DNA of 64,000 bases, from assembly GCA_944470555.2 (NCBI GenBank), contig OX104127.1:66859646-66923645 (forward strand), read 5' to 3'. The stretch is from Heterobilharzia americana. Taxonomy: Eukaryota > Platyhelminthes > Trematoda > Strigeidida > Schistosomatidae. Position numbers and translations under genes: made by a program. Below, piece after piece: positions 22,593-33,864 of the stretch. Numbering within the stretch: the stretch's first letter is position 1; the number at the start of each line of letters is the position of its first letter. The notes under the pieces are model-generated. The model worked only from the letters and a program-made list of their open reading frames with translations. It did not search any database and was not told the DNA's origin.

Positions 22593-23670
22593 AAAGCTGA
22601 GTGACGCCTTTGAAGTGAAGACAGGAGATAGAAGTAAGCCAAGGCTCCCTACCATCACCCATCATCTCCCTGATTGTGGTGGACTAAACTGGATCATGCA
22701 GCAAACCGTGAGGAGTGAGAAGGTGGGCATACGCTGGACCGATGAAAAAACCTTAGAAGATTTGGATTTCGCCACCGATGACGATTTATGTCTATTGTCG
22801 CACAAACTTCAAGATCTACAGGTGGAAGCTAACAAGTTGACAGAAGAGGCAGGGTGGGGCAGCGAAGACGGGACTTGAAGTGAGCGTAGAGAAGACGGAG
22901 GTGATGAAGATACCCAACCAACACCATCAGCAACAACAACAAGCACCAATCACCATGAACGGCAGAAATCTAAAGGAAGTTGTCTCTTTCACCCACCTAG
23001 GCAGGGAAGCATCGTTCTAACTACAGGCGGTGGCACAGACTAAGATATCACAACCAGGATCGGAAAGAAAGAAAGACAGGCTTTCACCAATCTGAAATCA
23101 GTGTGGAGAACTACTGCACTCAGCATGAAGAACAAGATCAGGATTTCCAACACTAATGTCAGCCAACTCAGTGCTTCTATATGGTTCAGACACTTTGGGC
23201 GTCACGAAAACCACTTCCAACAAACTACAGACATTCATCAACAGATGCCTACACTAGAAACTGACATTGAAGATCAGATGAATTGCCAGAAAGAATAAGC
23301 AACAAGGAACTCTGGCTGGCTGGCTGGCTGGCTGGCAACAAACCAACCAAGAACCTATCACTGAACAAGTATGCAGTGGAAGAAAGTGGAGATTGATTGG
23401 GCATACACTGAGAAGGTTGATTGGGGACATCAGGCATCAGACCGGGCCAGGCGAGGCCAGGCGAGGCCAGGCCGTTGAGTGTAATCCGGAGGGGAATTGA
23501 CGAGTTGGGCATGTGAGTCGAGGGTGATATGGAGGAGATGATGTGAGGAAGAAATGAAAGGTTGTGGGCAGATTTGGTCCCAGGTTCAAAAGAGAACAGA
23601 GAAGAGTGTAATGGAGGTGTGCTACTGAAGCCTTATGTTCCATAAGTAACCCAAGCGAAAAGTAATAATC
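22593..23670 (+). mobile_element. RTE 3' part (copy R4)
   Basis: Begins inside the RT at LSDAFEVKTG and runs to the 3' UTR end near 23,650 (TTCCATAAGTAACCC). It is almost identical to 15,140-16,200 of copy R2, including the same defective RT core, with 5 GGCT units at about 23,313-23,335 and two GGCGA-type repeats at about 23,447-23,470. 5'-truncated; no function expected. Confidence 0.85.
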
Positions 23671-23674
23671 ATTA

Positions 23675-24985
23675 TATCATGTAAATGGATGTACATCATA
23701 TTTTGTAGACTTCAGTTTAGCTTGATTTCTAAAGAAGTGTGTCACAGATCTTTTATCTTATGAACATGGCCTATGATTAACTGACAATTAGTCGTTGCAT
23801 ATTTTTCTCCTATCTGCAGTTGAACTGTTGTTAGTGCAGTATGCAGAAGAGTATTGTCGATAAACATCAAAAAGGAGGGATAAAGTAAAAGGAATGTATT
23901 GTCTTAACAGATATTAAAAAATGAAAGCAGGAATGCAGGATAACTTTTAAGTAGATTGACTGTAAAATTGAAAGTAGAGGTCTACAAATCATTTAATTTA
24001 TGCTATGTACTAAGACGAAACTACAACGAATTTCATGAATCGTTTGCAAATATTACTAATCTGGGTTTTTGCAAAGATCATGTAATCATGCACTCAGTAA
24101 GTTCATATCAATATGAAGTTTATGATCTATAATCAACAAATATGTCATTGATCTGTGAATTGCTGTTGTTTTTTTGAAGTAATTTTTAAATAAATGTAAT
24201 AAATTTCCTCCGTATTTAAATCCATGAGACTGTTTGCTTTTTAAAAAACTTTGACTTAAACAAACAAGGAGAAAATGAATCATTTTAGATTTCTATGCAA
24301 TTCTCCAGTCAGAAAGCATTTAAACTAGTGAATGAAAGAATTTCATTTATGTTTGACTGAACTGTTATCAAAAAATCTTATGACACTGGATATTATAGGA
24401 TGTGGTACAAAAGAACAAAGAAGACACTTTGATAGCTTTAGGGGTAAAGGTCAAATTGATTCAGTCTTCGGGTGAGTAAAGAATATGTTTATCATGGACT
24501 AATTAGATATTTTCCATCTCGGTTTTGCAAGTGGAATTCTGAGTAATGGAATCAGATTTAAGGGATATGGTTTAGCTATACCTGAATGAAGTTCAGTAAT
24601 TGAGGTCCATATGACAACTGAGGTTGATTTTCGGAGGCTGTAGGTGATATCGCTCAGAATCAATCTTATTGTAACACTTAAATCATTACATTGACTTCAT
24701 CCAGATGCATTACATTTTTTCAATTACTTTAATCCATCTTCTTCTCAAGGTATGGCTTCTCATGAAGTTGGATGACACTATTTCTACTTGTTTGCCTTTT
24801 GACTTATCTTTCTTAGATCACAATGTGCTGATTTAAGGCATGGTCATTTGAACCATAGCATAGTGATACAAGTTACTGTTAACTGACTGACTGATGTTGA
24901 ACAACACCTGGTGTATAGTTCAAAAATTTCAAGAATATTCATAAAAAGGTTTGTCATAGTTAGAAATATGGTGAAGCTTAGACTC
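23675..24985. other. intergenic, nothing recognised
   Basis: AT-rich, about 1.3 kb. Two minus frames of 65 and 70 codons lack any motif. Confidence 0.4.
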
Positions 24986-26960
24986 TTACTATCTAACCCA
25001 CGAACGATAGTTACTACCTTGACGTGGTGGTCAGGCTTCCGTACAAAATGACTCAACGAGCTGTGCTGATGGAACCCTTGTTTTTCCGTGATCCTGCCAT
25101 ACCAGAAAGGCCTGTCGGACAGCTTTGAGGCAGAAAGCAGTTACCATAATAGTGTAAATTGATACACTATTATGAGGGTCCAAGAGCGAAGTCATACTGC
25201 TGACTGGAAGGAGTATGACTGTAGTTAGGTACTGACAAGCAGTACCATGCTGATGCTGCCTTCCATACTGGAAGAGCGTAGGTTAGAGAAAGTCAGCTCC
25301 AGAAGTATCATACTTCCACCCTTCTACCTATGGTGATGCCTGCAACAGGAAACCATAGTCGGATTTAAAAGCCAGAAACCGGCCCTGGGGTCACACACTA
25401 TCTCTTTCAGGTAACTAGCATCCATGGAGCAGGCTGCAGCGTAACGTCAACCACTCGCACGCTTCCAGTGGTACATAAGCTTCAATTAAATATAGCATAT
25501 TTTCTGCGACTCTGTCTCCTCCATCGCCTTCACCTCCTGATACCAATATTAAAACTCTCACGTCTTTCTAGATCTCTCACTCTGTTACCACTGCGAACGA
25601 TAAAAGCCATCGTAATCTGATCCCTAGTCTACTAAGTCCCCGCCATCGATTTCATGTGAGAGCTTTCAACATTCAAACTCCATTCTAAATCAGATAGGAA
25701 GCATCGCTAGCCAGAACTCTGGAATCTCGAGTTATGAATGTTCTGGGTCTCTGATATACGTATAAAGAACGCCAGTGTTGTTGTTAAATTGACGTCACCT
25801 AACAATAGTAGTGAATCTCCAAAATTCACCTTGCGAGTATCCGGAAACTCAGTGATTAGCTCTTGTGGACTCTCTGGTGGAAGCATAACATTAAGTTGTA
25901 GAGCAGAAAATGCGCTTGTTGACTGCATACCAGTAAACAGCTGTCTATGTGCTGTTTGACTGAGCAGATCTGTAAAATTTAGGAAGGATCGTGAAACTAG
26001 GTGATGCTTATTCGTAACCTTCACTACGTACCTACCGGGAGATCCAAAGGATGAATTCAGTGGAAGATGTCAACCTTACTGTGGAAAGCAAAATGTTCAA
26101 ATGTAGTCATAATTTCAGGTGACTTCAACCCTCATTTAGATAAGCTGAGCCAATTAGATAGGAATCTAGGGGTTACTCGCCTAAGCGCTTGCGAAGGAAC
26201 TGACAACGGTGACCATCTGTTGTTTCCGGTCAGCGCTAACTTGAGGTGTAAGGAGAAACATTGTCTCACATAGCGTCCGCTGACATTAGACCAACGATGG
26301 ACACAAGCAGATCACATTGCTATAAGCCACCGTAGGAGAGGATTGTTGGAGGATTGCCTCTGTTTCTGGAGTACCAGTTTGGACTCAGATCACGCGCTAG
26401 TACCGGTTCGTATATGTCTTCACCTTACTGATAGCAAGAAAGATGGGGTAGTAAAGCCTGTATGTGGTGCACTGAAAGGTAAGAACTTCAAGTATGCATT
26501 TAGAGAAGAGGTAACTGAGCATTTATCTAAAGTGAAAGCGATGCTCATTGTGAGGAAACCTGGCGTAATATTAAGTCTGCTGTAGAGACAGTGGTAAAGA
26601 TAGTTGGCAACCTATACCTAAAGGATAGAAAACGTCACTGGATTTCCATAACGTCATCCAAACTCGCCGGTGCTAGAAGACTAATTCCAGCTGGCTCTGA
26701 CCACGATGATGAGCGGAAGTAACTTAAGCGTAAGTTGACTAAGAATCTTCGCGTCGATCACGAGAATAGGTGGATGGTGAAAACGAGACAGATGTATAAG
26801 ACATCAGTGTTAGGTAACACCTTGGAACTATTTAGGGTCATTAAGATACTGGACAGAAGATGATGATAGTGATTGATGAGACTCTAATAACCTCTTACGA
26901 CAGGCGGCTAGGACGATGGATAGAATACTTTGAGGCACAGTTCAAGTGACCGTTAACAAC
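24985..26960 (+). mobile_element. CR1-like LINE, 5' UTR, endonuclease and linker
   Basis: Plus strand. The GC-richer leader (24,985-25,660) differs from the AT-rich surroundings. Endonuclease remains: SGDFNPHLDKL at 26,135-26,170 (GDFN block), ADHIAISHRRRGLLEDC near 26,310-26,360, and SDHALVPVRICLHLT at 26,390-26,430 (SDH block). The linker follows (VKTRQMYKTSVLGNTLELF near 26,780, then DRRLGRWIEYFEAQF near 26,900), where the element is cut before the RT. Several frameshifts and stops. Confidence 0.7.
26067..26273 (+). pseudogene. CR1-like endonuclease fragment
   Basis: 68 residues containing the phosphodiesterase motif VVIISGDFNPHLDKL and a downstream block of the apurinic-type endonuclease. 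The frame ends at a stop at 26,271; the next piece of the same domain continues in another frame (26,300-26,585) through the SDHALVP motif. In a live element this enzyme nicks the target strand. This copy cannot work, because the domain is split by stops and the RT is missing. Confidence 0.65.
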
Positions 26961-27630
26961 GCTTCAGTTGCTCAACATTCAGCCTGGATTCAGATATCCT
27001 CATATTGTTTATTCTTTCACACTACCATCACTCTTTTTCTATCCATCTGTTCTTTGTGCACTACTGTGAAGTGTGCCAACTTGAGCCAATGTACGTGTGT
27101 GAGGTTCTTTGTTGATTCTGTCTTACGATTTAACCACTTCATACTTTCATTCCATTCATGAAATCATCTGCTGTTTCTGAATTTTATGCTGATGATGTGG
27201 TCAAGAATGTCAATGAAAGCTTCACGATTCAGCTATCCAGCTTTAAGACCACAAAACCATCAAAATTATCTCTTTTTCCTTCATCACCTATCATTTCATT
27301 AGTATTTATATAACTGGTCAAAGGTGTATTGAATGTGATTGTATTTACTATGAATACATTTAGTTGAACGTGTTATTTTGGTCTATATATTTAGCTACTT
27401 ATGAATGACAAAAGCTTTGCTTTTCCTCAACGATCACATTTATATAATGAATCCCAACAAATGACGGTCGGAAATGTTGACGTCTAGTGCTTTGTAACTT
27501 ATTTACAATCAGTTATCTTACGGTTCGTCAATTGGTCACTACATGTTAAGCACTTCACAGTTACAGTCCACATCACCGAGAACGTTTGAACTTCATTAAT
27601 CGTCGGATAAATGGACAATATTTACTGAAT
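26960..27630. other. intergenic, nothing recognised
   Basis: No supported gene. A 71-codon hydrophobic plus frame at 26,946-27,161 overlaps the CR1 end and is not convincing. Confidence 0.35.
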
Positions 27631-27636
27631 GTTTGA

Positions 27637-27703
27637 GAATTTAAAACAATTAGTTCCCTTTATAAACTTCAACAAAACAATAAGAAGACGTAAATTGTCT
27701 GAA
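27637..27703 (+). repeat. direct repeat flanking PLE, left copy
   Basis: About 66 bases, roughly three-quarters identical and in the same orientation as 29,880-29,946, on the two sides of the PLE. Both can be translated on the plus strand (NLKQLVP...RRRKLSE and NLKQLVP...RRRRLSE). Either the element's own terminal repeat or a duplicated host exon. Confidence 0.55.
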
Positions 27704-27704
27704 C

Positions 27705-27752
27705 CGTGTAATGTATTTGCGCAACACATTTCGAACTATCTGATCACACACG
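27705..27752 (-). ncRNA. hammerhead-like motif with swapped core pair, second copy
   Basis: Same fold as at 5-54: core GTGATCA, stem II GA/TC (loop TAGT), GAAA, stem III TGTGTT/AATACA with loop GCGCA, cleavage triplet A-U-U, stem I CGTGT/ACACG. Relative to copy 1, two stem I positions change on both strands (A-T to G-C and A-T to C-G), so pairing is kept while the sequence differs. The G3/C8 swap is present in both copies. Confidence 0.55.
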
Positions 27753-27910
27753 TACTTGTCATAGGTATTTATATAAAAACTCATGAAGATAAGGGGTGAG
27801 AAAATAAAAAGGGGTCAGGTAGGAAGGCTGACTTAAAGGCCGAATAACAATGAAAATCAATAGGGCGAAAAAATAATAGTACATCGAACTTGGTTTTTCA
27901 ATAGTTGAAT

Positions 27911-29791
27911 TTACCAAGGAAGGTTTAATGTGACAACAAATTGTTTATGAACACATAAAGGTGGTTTCAACTTCCTAATAGCTAAGGCTTCAACAAATTT
28001 CAGGATCCCTCCCCAACATGTTTTGTAAATAGGTGTAAAGGAAGTAGCCACATCAATCTTGTGACCTGTCTCAACGATATGTTTAGCGATCGAAGAACTT
28101 GGACGTCTGCTACCAACATTTATAGGTTCAGGTGATTTAATTTGCTTCTGAAGCCACTTTGGAATATGTTCCGAGGCCCTTACTTGCATGGATCTATTAG
28201 TCCTCCCTATGTATGTGTCACCACACGTACATTTGAATTGGTAGATACAATGGGATGTGACATTATCGTTCACATGCTGTGGGGGTTTGGGGGAATATAA
28301 GGGCTTCGTGGTTTCGATTACTCGAACCCTGGCTGCATAGTAAGTCCTTCTAACAGCAGCGTTAAGTCTCTGCTTAAGGATTGCACTCTGAGAGTCACCT
28401 TTGTACGGAAGGCTGATGAAGACATCCTTCTTTGGGACTGACTGCAGTTCTAGTTTTGACGCTCTGGTGATTTTGTTCTGCCTGATAAATGTTGATGGAT
28501 AGTTATTTTCCAACAAAATATCGGTCAGTGTTCCTCTTTCATCTTCTAAAGTATCCTCGGTGCATATTCGTTGAATTCTGCTGAATAAGCACCTTACTAA
28601 CGTTCGCTTGTACTGAACTGGGCAAAAGCTATGGTAATTCAGATATTGCCCTGTCCATGTAGGTTTTCTGTAGATAGATCGTTTTATGGATCCATCCTGC
28701 CTTCGACTAATTAATATATCTAGGAACGGCAAGCAGTCATCTTCCTCTCTTACACATGTCAAAGATATGCTGTTCTGTACTTCGTTCAGTCGGTTTAGAA
28801 TTGAAGTAGCCTGATTTGAGTTTTCACAAATAATCAGGATATCGTCAACATATCTTCGATACAGATGGGCTTGGTCTATTAAGTTCTCGGCTAAGTTCTC
28901 AACGTGTGACATAAATATGTCGGCTAGGAGGGGACCTAAAGGACTTCCCATAGCGACACCATCAACCTGGCGGAAATGTTCGCCCTCAAAGGTGAATTTA
29001 ATATTGTTTGTACATAAAAGTAACAGCTGTTTTAGGTGATCCAAAGTAATGGGTATCGGAAACTTATGCACAGAAATATAACCACATAAAATGTCAATTG
29101 TCTTGACCAAAGGGACATTGGTAAATAATGAGTTAACATCAAATGAACACATAAATTTACTCTTTATGTTGACATGCTCAAGGCATTTGATTACTTCAAA
29201 TGTATCTTTTAAGGAATACTTACAAAATTGCTTCTTAATGGGATCCAATAACTCCACTAGCCACTGGGCAAGCTTATGCGTTGGCGACTTACACATTGAC
29301 ATTATGGGACGTAAGGGGTTGTTGGGTTTATGTACTTTGGGCAAACCGTAAAGATGTGGGAATCGGGATTCAGTTGGTTTCAGTAGGGCGAATTTTTGAC
29401 TGGTAATGACGTTCATTTCGAGCAGTTTCACTAGATTAGCGGTCACAGTTCCCTGTAACAATTGTACGTCTTCTGAAGAACAATCCTTAGTGAATTTATT
29501 TTCATCTTCAAGAATCGATGACATTTTACACTTATATTCGATTTTATCCATGATCACGACACCTGAGCCTTTGTCAGGTCTGAGGATAATAATATCAGGG
29601 TTCTCTCGTAGTTCCTTCATAGCTCTGAAATGTTCAGAAGTTAGAATGCTTTTCTGGTTCTGATGGCTATCACAAAACTGGTGGGCGATATCCACCATCT
29701 TGGCTTTCAGCCATCCCTGGTCCTCAATTGAAGTTGGGACGAGAGGTTTCAACTGGTTGTATAGGTTTTCAAACTGTGCATGGGTAGCCAA
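27911..29791 (-). CDS. PLE reverse transcriptase / GIY-YIG endonuclease
   Basis: A 626-residue open frame, the only long intact retroelement ORF here. It would nick DNA and reverse-transcribe its own RNA in the nucleus. RT blocks in order: DKGSGVVIMD (about 73-82), GLPKVHKP (149-156), FDVNSLFTNVP (217-227, first catalytic Asp), VAMGSPLGPLLAD (279-291), RRYVDDILI (312-320, catalytic DD), LPFLDILISRR (354-364), IYRKPTWTG (373-381). The C-terminal GIY-YIG domain has CIYQFKC (515-521), TYIGRTNRS (526-534), SEHIPKW (540-546) and KFVEALAIRKLKPPLC (598-613, catalytic Glu). The start is TTG, not ATG; the frame continues upstream with conserved residues, so the true N-terminus is lost. No internal stop or frameshift seen, suggesting a fairly recent copy. 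Confidence 0.92.
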   Translation of the reverse strand: MATHAQFENLYNQLKPLVPTSIEDQGWLKAKMVDIAHQFCDSHQNQKSILTSEHFRAMKELRENPDIIILRPDKGSGVVIMDKIEYKCKMSSILEDENKFTKDCSSEDVQLLQGTVTANLVKLLEMNVITSQKFALLKPTESRFPHLYGLPKVHKPNNPLRPIMSMCKSPTHKLAQWLVELLDPIKKQFCKYSLKDTFEVIKCLEHVNIKSKFMCSFDVNSLFTNVPLVKTIDILCGYISVHKFPIPITLDHLKQLLLLCTNNIKFTFEGEHFRQVDGVAMGSPLGPLLADIFMSHVENLAENLIDQAHLYRRYVDDILIICENSNQATSILNRLNEVQNSISLTCVREEDDCLPFLDILISRRQDGSIKRSIYRKPTWTGQYLNYHSFCPVQYKRTLVRCLFSRIQRICTEDTLEDERGTLTDILLENNYPSTFIRQNKITRASKLELQSVPKKDVFISLPYKGDSQSAILKQRLNAAVRRTYYAARVRVIETTKPLYSPKPPQHVNDNVTSHCIYQFKCTCGDTYIGRTNRSMQVRASEHIPKWLQKQIKSPEPINVGSRRPSSSIAKHIVETGHKIDVATSFTPIYKTCWGGILKFVEALAIRKLKPPLCVHKQFVVTLNLPW

Positions 29792-29879
29792 ATCTGATGA
29801 CTGCTTTCGAGGAACACAAAATTTAAGTCCAAGGGATAGGGCAGAATACTTTTATGACAAAATATTGTTTTCTTTTTAA

Positions 29880-30057
29880 AAATTTAAAGCAACTGGTCCC
29901 TTTGATAAATTTAAACAGCGTAATGAGAAGACGAAGATTATCTGAAACAAACGCTGGACAAAATATTGATTTGCAGATAGAGTTAAGTAGGGATACAGAG
30001 TTAGTTAATCCGAAAATAGCTGTTGTCAAGCCACATTTTAAACTGTTTGATTAGTTA
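29880..30057 (+). repeat. direct repeat flanking PLE, right copy, with open frame
   Basis: Counterpart of 27,637-27,703. The plus frame stays open to a stop at 30,052-30,054 (ETNAGQNIDLQIELSRDTEL, then VNPKIAVVKPHFKLF). It may be a host exon duplicated before PLE insertion, or element terminal repeat. No domain recognised. Confidence 0.4.
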
Positions 30058-30059
30058 AT

Positions 30060-30290
30060 AATGAGAAAAAGTTTTTAATTCGAAAAATAGAAATTGAATT
30101 AACTTGAGTATGGTGTAAATACAACTATGATTTGTATTCGGTGTTCAAGTTTAGTGAAGTTCCATTAAAGACAATTACCACTGTATTAGTGAAAGACATT
30201 TTTGTCTCATTTTACGGATACAAACATCGGAAGTGCACTTTTGATGGATGTTAGATGATTGAAGGCAGTCAGCAGGAAACCCATGGATCT
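30060..30290. other. intergenic, nothing recognised
   Basis: Short AT-rich stretch. Confidence 0.3.
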
Positions 30291-30440
30291 AGTTTTCGTG
30301 CTTGTCGGTACTCGTCAGCAAGGCGTATCTGCAACCTCGATCAAACTGATGTCCCTCCTGAGATTCGAACCCGTTTCGCCCATTGTTGTAGTCAACAACA
30401 TTACCACTGAATACATCAGGGTTGTCTTCTGAAGATAACA
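30290..30440 (-). mobile_element. S-alpha-like SINE, degenerate hammerhead
   Basis: On the minus strand: head with a box-A-like TCAGTGGTAATG, B box GGGTTCGAATC, then CTGACGA, a mismatched stem II (GTACC / GCAC) and GAAAAC. Cleavage site not preserved. Confidence 0.55.
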
Positions 30441-30449
30441 CTCTTACTA

Positions 30450-32132
30450 TATGGAAACATATCTTGGTCAGAATTTTTTTGTAACTGTCAACTTGGAATT
30501 TCTGTGTATCACATAGAATCAGTGACATCGTATGAATATAGGCCTGTCAGTTCATTCTACAAACAGCAAACACTTTATGTGGTACACGTTCAGCTATTTT
30601 GTGTTATTGTTCTGTGAGTGTTTTGCTCTTGACTTATGCTGTTTGGAGAACAACGTAGACTGTGTTGATGGGAAATGAAGTACTGAGTTACACTACCAAA
30701 CGATCTGAATTACAACCAACTTCTTTCAATTTCACCCAAAGGGACCAAATAAAAACTTCATAATATAGATGATCATACTGTGTTTGTGCATCATTCTTGT
30801 TAGAACATGCATCAGGACGTAGAACTTCGGGAAATATCTTTTTGTTGCAACCATGTTCAACTTTATGTTCAAGATATAGCATATGTATTTCTCAGGAGAT
30901 TGTTAAAAGTTTTCATATGGTTTTTATTTCATTTTTCTGGGAAGTTGCTAGCTGGGGATCCAGAATGGTCCTTTCTCCTTATATGGGACTTAGCTGCATT
31001 TACCTGCATCCCAGTGAGTAATGGTGTTCCTACTAAGACTGTATGCACAAAGTGTTCATCAGATAATCCCCATAACACAACTGTGACTTTAGGTCTGTGA
31101 ACAGAAAGATGGGACGGTTAACTTCACATTACCCTGGTAGCTTTGTATCGTAATCTCCCTTTTTTATCTCCTTACTTCCCTCATGATCTTCGCTTACTGA
31201 TGTCTGCAATAAATACATCTACGTAAAATTAAATCATCACAACAGCGATAGTGTGCTTTCATGTTAATTGCCTGGTAGGAGGCAACCTTCTGGAAGCCCA
31301 CACATCAGTGAGATATAACTGTCATGTAGTAGGATCTCATTTCCCATCGATATTGAAACCCACGCCGATCAGTAGTGCAGTCACAGACGTTGTCATTGAG
31401 CTATCGGGATAGCGACTGATCTTTTCTAGAACTGGGTCGTAAACCCTGATCAGTCACTGGTCAGCTTGTTACGATACTTTAGTATCACAGTAACCATACA
31501 TTATGTGGGTTTAACTGGCCGCTTCTGAAAGAAACTGTGCTGGAACTTTATTTTACTGGTAAAAATAATCCAACCATCGTGCTTGAGTATGATTCGCAAT
31601 TTTCATTTCATCATAGAGAATTAAAATAAAGTGTATACATGTGTACAAAGAAACAGGGATCAACACAAGGTAACTAGCATAACTGTGTTGATGAAGACTT
31701 GTCATTTAAGTGTGTCATTCTATCACTGAATAAAGCAACACAACACTATGAAGAAGAAGCTTTGCCCCCTATAAGTTTCGTGCTTATCTTCACTAATCAG
31801 AAAGTCGATTTTTAGTGTAACTTCACTCATTTTAATGAATAAAGTACTCAGTGGAGTAACAGAGTTCTATGTACACGAAGAATTTCGTTGCTATATCAAT
31901 TAACATCTGAAAAATCAATGATGTATACGATCCAGTCTGATAGACAGTAAACATCTATGTAGTGTTCAATGAACTAAAATAAACAGTCACATCAGTAAAT
32001 TCATAAATAAAACTTTGAACTATTCAAATCACTATATACATAAAAATCTGATAGAAATGAATCTGTGTCTAGTAGAGCAGGACGTGTTTATCAGACATGA
32101 GGACATTTATTTCAGTCTTAATAAGAAGCGTA

Positions 32133-32135
<3 letters not shown>
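30450..32135. other. intergenic, nothing firmly recognised
   Basis: Overlapping plus frames at 30,797-31,100 (74 and 97 codons) read a hydrophobic stretch without homology I can name. The 31,250-31,480 region is less AT-rich and may be an unidentified repeat. Confidence 0.3.

Positions 32136-32137
<2 letters not shown>

Positions 32138-32194
<57 letters not shown>
32138..32194. repeat. (TA)n microsatellite
   Basis: About 28 TA units. Confidence 0.95.
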
Positions 32195-32199
<5 letters not shown>

Positions 32200-32200
<1 letters not shown>

Positions 32201-32860
32201 TGAGCTCACAAGACATTGAGGTGCATTGATAGACAAACACCAAGATCGAACATGACTTGGTGTTAATCCGTTTAGATTTATTTATTTATTTTATTTCAGT
32301 GAATTTGCGTTCATTCTACTTAATGATTAATTACTCCACATTTATCACACACGTAGACTGCGATAAGCTGTTTGTAATCAACCGTTGTCTTAATTACATT
32401 AGCGTTTACCTGTAGACCGAATTTATAGGTCCAAATAGTTTTGAGAATAAAGTACAACTCATTATCGAACCATTTTGTAAAGTACTCAGCTGATAAGTTC
32501 TTTTAAACAAATTGGTGTGGAGACCGTAACCGATGTTTCTGACAGAAGTCTATGCAATTTCAAACTGCAAGAAGAGCCATTATGGTTCACAAGTGATCAC
32601 AATTACTTGGCTACTCATTAATAGGTTAAAATGCTGAATGTCAGTAATGAAAATAACTTCAAACTGATTACATCGTTATAAATTGTTAGGATTAGCATTT
32701 TGAAGGAGCAAAGAAACTTGTACAAAGTCGAAGAATAGAAAGTTTTGTCATTTTATATACTTTTTAAATGAATATTAGCTTGAAGGTTATTTTCATAATT
32801 ATGTAGGAAACAAAACGAGACAAGAAAGTTGTTTCATTGTTATTGCTTTTAATTTCCTGT
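32200..32860. other. intergenic, nothing recognised
   Basis: No supported feature. Confidence 0.35.
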
Positions 32861-32864
32861 CATC

Positions 32865-33380
32865 GAGTAGACCGAATTGGTCGGCCTCTATCAGTCTATT
32901 GACTCTTACGTGGGTGCCTGGACATTGCAGTAATTTCCGTTTGATAGTATTGATGGATAGTAGCTTGCAATGGAATTCAGAACATGTCTTATTCTTTCTG
33001 GGACTCGTCAGGTAGATGTACCTATCTCCCAGTGAGACATGTTCAGACTGGGACTCGAACCCAGGATCGGTTGCTTCAAACGCCAGAGCGTTATTTACTA
33101 GACCATTGGGTCACGGTAACCTCTCCTTGTGTGATAGGTATAGTTTCTATCAGTCCGGTTCAACTGACTACAGGAAATTATAAGCAATAACGGAAAAACT
33201 ATATCCGTCGCACAAGAAGTGGCTATCGTGACTCAGTGGTCCAGTGGATAGCGCTCTAACATTTAAAGCGATCGATCTTGCGTCCGAGTCTTGATGAGAG
33301 GCAGATACACCCAGTCGACAAGTCCCAAATAGGACGAAAAGCGTGTTGTAGATTTTACTGCTTGTCACTATCCATCAGTC
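32865..33380. mobile_element. head-to-head S-alpha SINE pair, both halves present
   Basis: The flanking repeat (32,865-32,930) is followed by a minus-strand SINE (about 32,950-33,135) and a plus-strand SINE (about 33,222-33,380). Outer ends pair (ATTGATGGATAGT with ACTATCCATCAGT). Left: B box GGGTTCGAGTCCC on the minus strand, CTGACGAGTCCCAG kept, GAAAC lost. Right: tRNA-like head GTGACTCAGTGGTCCAGTGG; stem II GTCC/GGAC and GACGAAAAGCG kept, but core 1 reads TCGACAA. Each half has a different broken part. Confidence 0.75.
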
Positions 33381-33384
33381 CTCC

Positions 33385-33775
33385 CATACTGTTTCATTCT
33401 AGTTGTTTTCATTGTACAATGAACATCCTCATTCCTATTCAAGGTTAGATATTCGAAGTTAAGATACTGAAGTGAACACAAACTACTAATATTCTCATAT
33501 ATTCAGTTAGACTGCTGAAAAATGCAACTCTTTTAGCGTGAAATATAGTATGCAGTTTGTCATAAAATAGGGAGATGACTACTGTATGATACTTATGAAT
33601 CTATCAGACAATGCAATGCTCACTATGTCGAATCCAGCTTCATTTGGGTTGGAAAGAGGAAACCAAGGTGGACAGGTGGTGTGATTACTATGAGTAGACA
33701 TTCATGTTTCATTCATTCATATGACAGCCGGTCTCTGGGATTGATAACTGAAGCGAAGCCAAGACTTGGACAGGA
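33385..33775. other. intergenic, nothing recognised
   Basis: No supported feature. Confidence 0.3.
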
Positions 33776-33777
33776 GC

Positions 33778-33860
33778 TGCGTGGTGTAGTTCATTTGGTA
33801 GATTAACATGTTGTTAATCCACAGAATGCTGCTTCGAATCCTACCGCGACCCAGGTTTTC
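33778..33860 (+). repeat. tRNA-derived SINE head, second type
   Basis: A tRNA-like strip: box A-like GTAGTTCATTTGGTAGA and box B GCTTCGAATCC, about 35 bases apart. A related strip is at 57,165-57,240 (TGTAGTTCATCTGGTAGAAC). No intact cloverleaf, so not called a tRNA gene. No hammerhead follows. Confidence 0.5.
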
Positions 33861-33864
33861 ATTT

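Larger units (their letters stand above)
27690..29860 (-). mobile_element. Penelope-like element family A, best preserved copy
   Basis: Minus strand. Order from its 5' side: coding sequence open from about 29,857 just after an in-frame stop, the ORF to 27,911, then a 3' UTR of about 160 bases and a hammerhead-like motif at 27,705-27,752. The reading LSLGLKFCVPRKQSS upstream of the first candidate start is the conserved PLE N-terminal block, so the copy is truncated at its 5' side and lacks its own ATG. A diverged 66-base direct repeat flanks it. Confidence 0.9.

Noticed and set aside
25738..25959. 73-codon plus frame and 105-codon minus frame over the same bases
   Set aside because: Overlapping frames within the CR1-like endonuclease region; neither carries the motifs, which lie in a third reading.
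32015..32197. 60-codon frame ending in Tyr-Ile repeats
   Set aside because: The tail is the (TA)n microsatellite; the rest has no motif.
33778..33860. tRNA gene candidate
   Set aside because: Boxes A and B are recognisable, but no complete cloverleaf or acceptor stem forms; better read as a SINE head.
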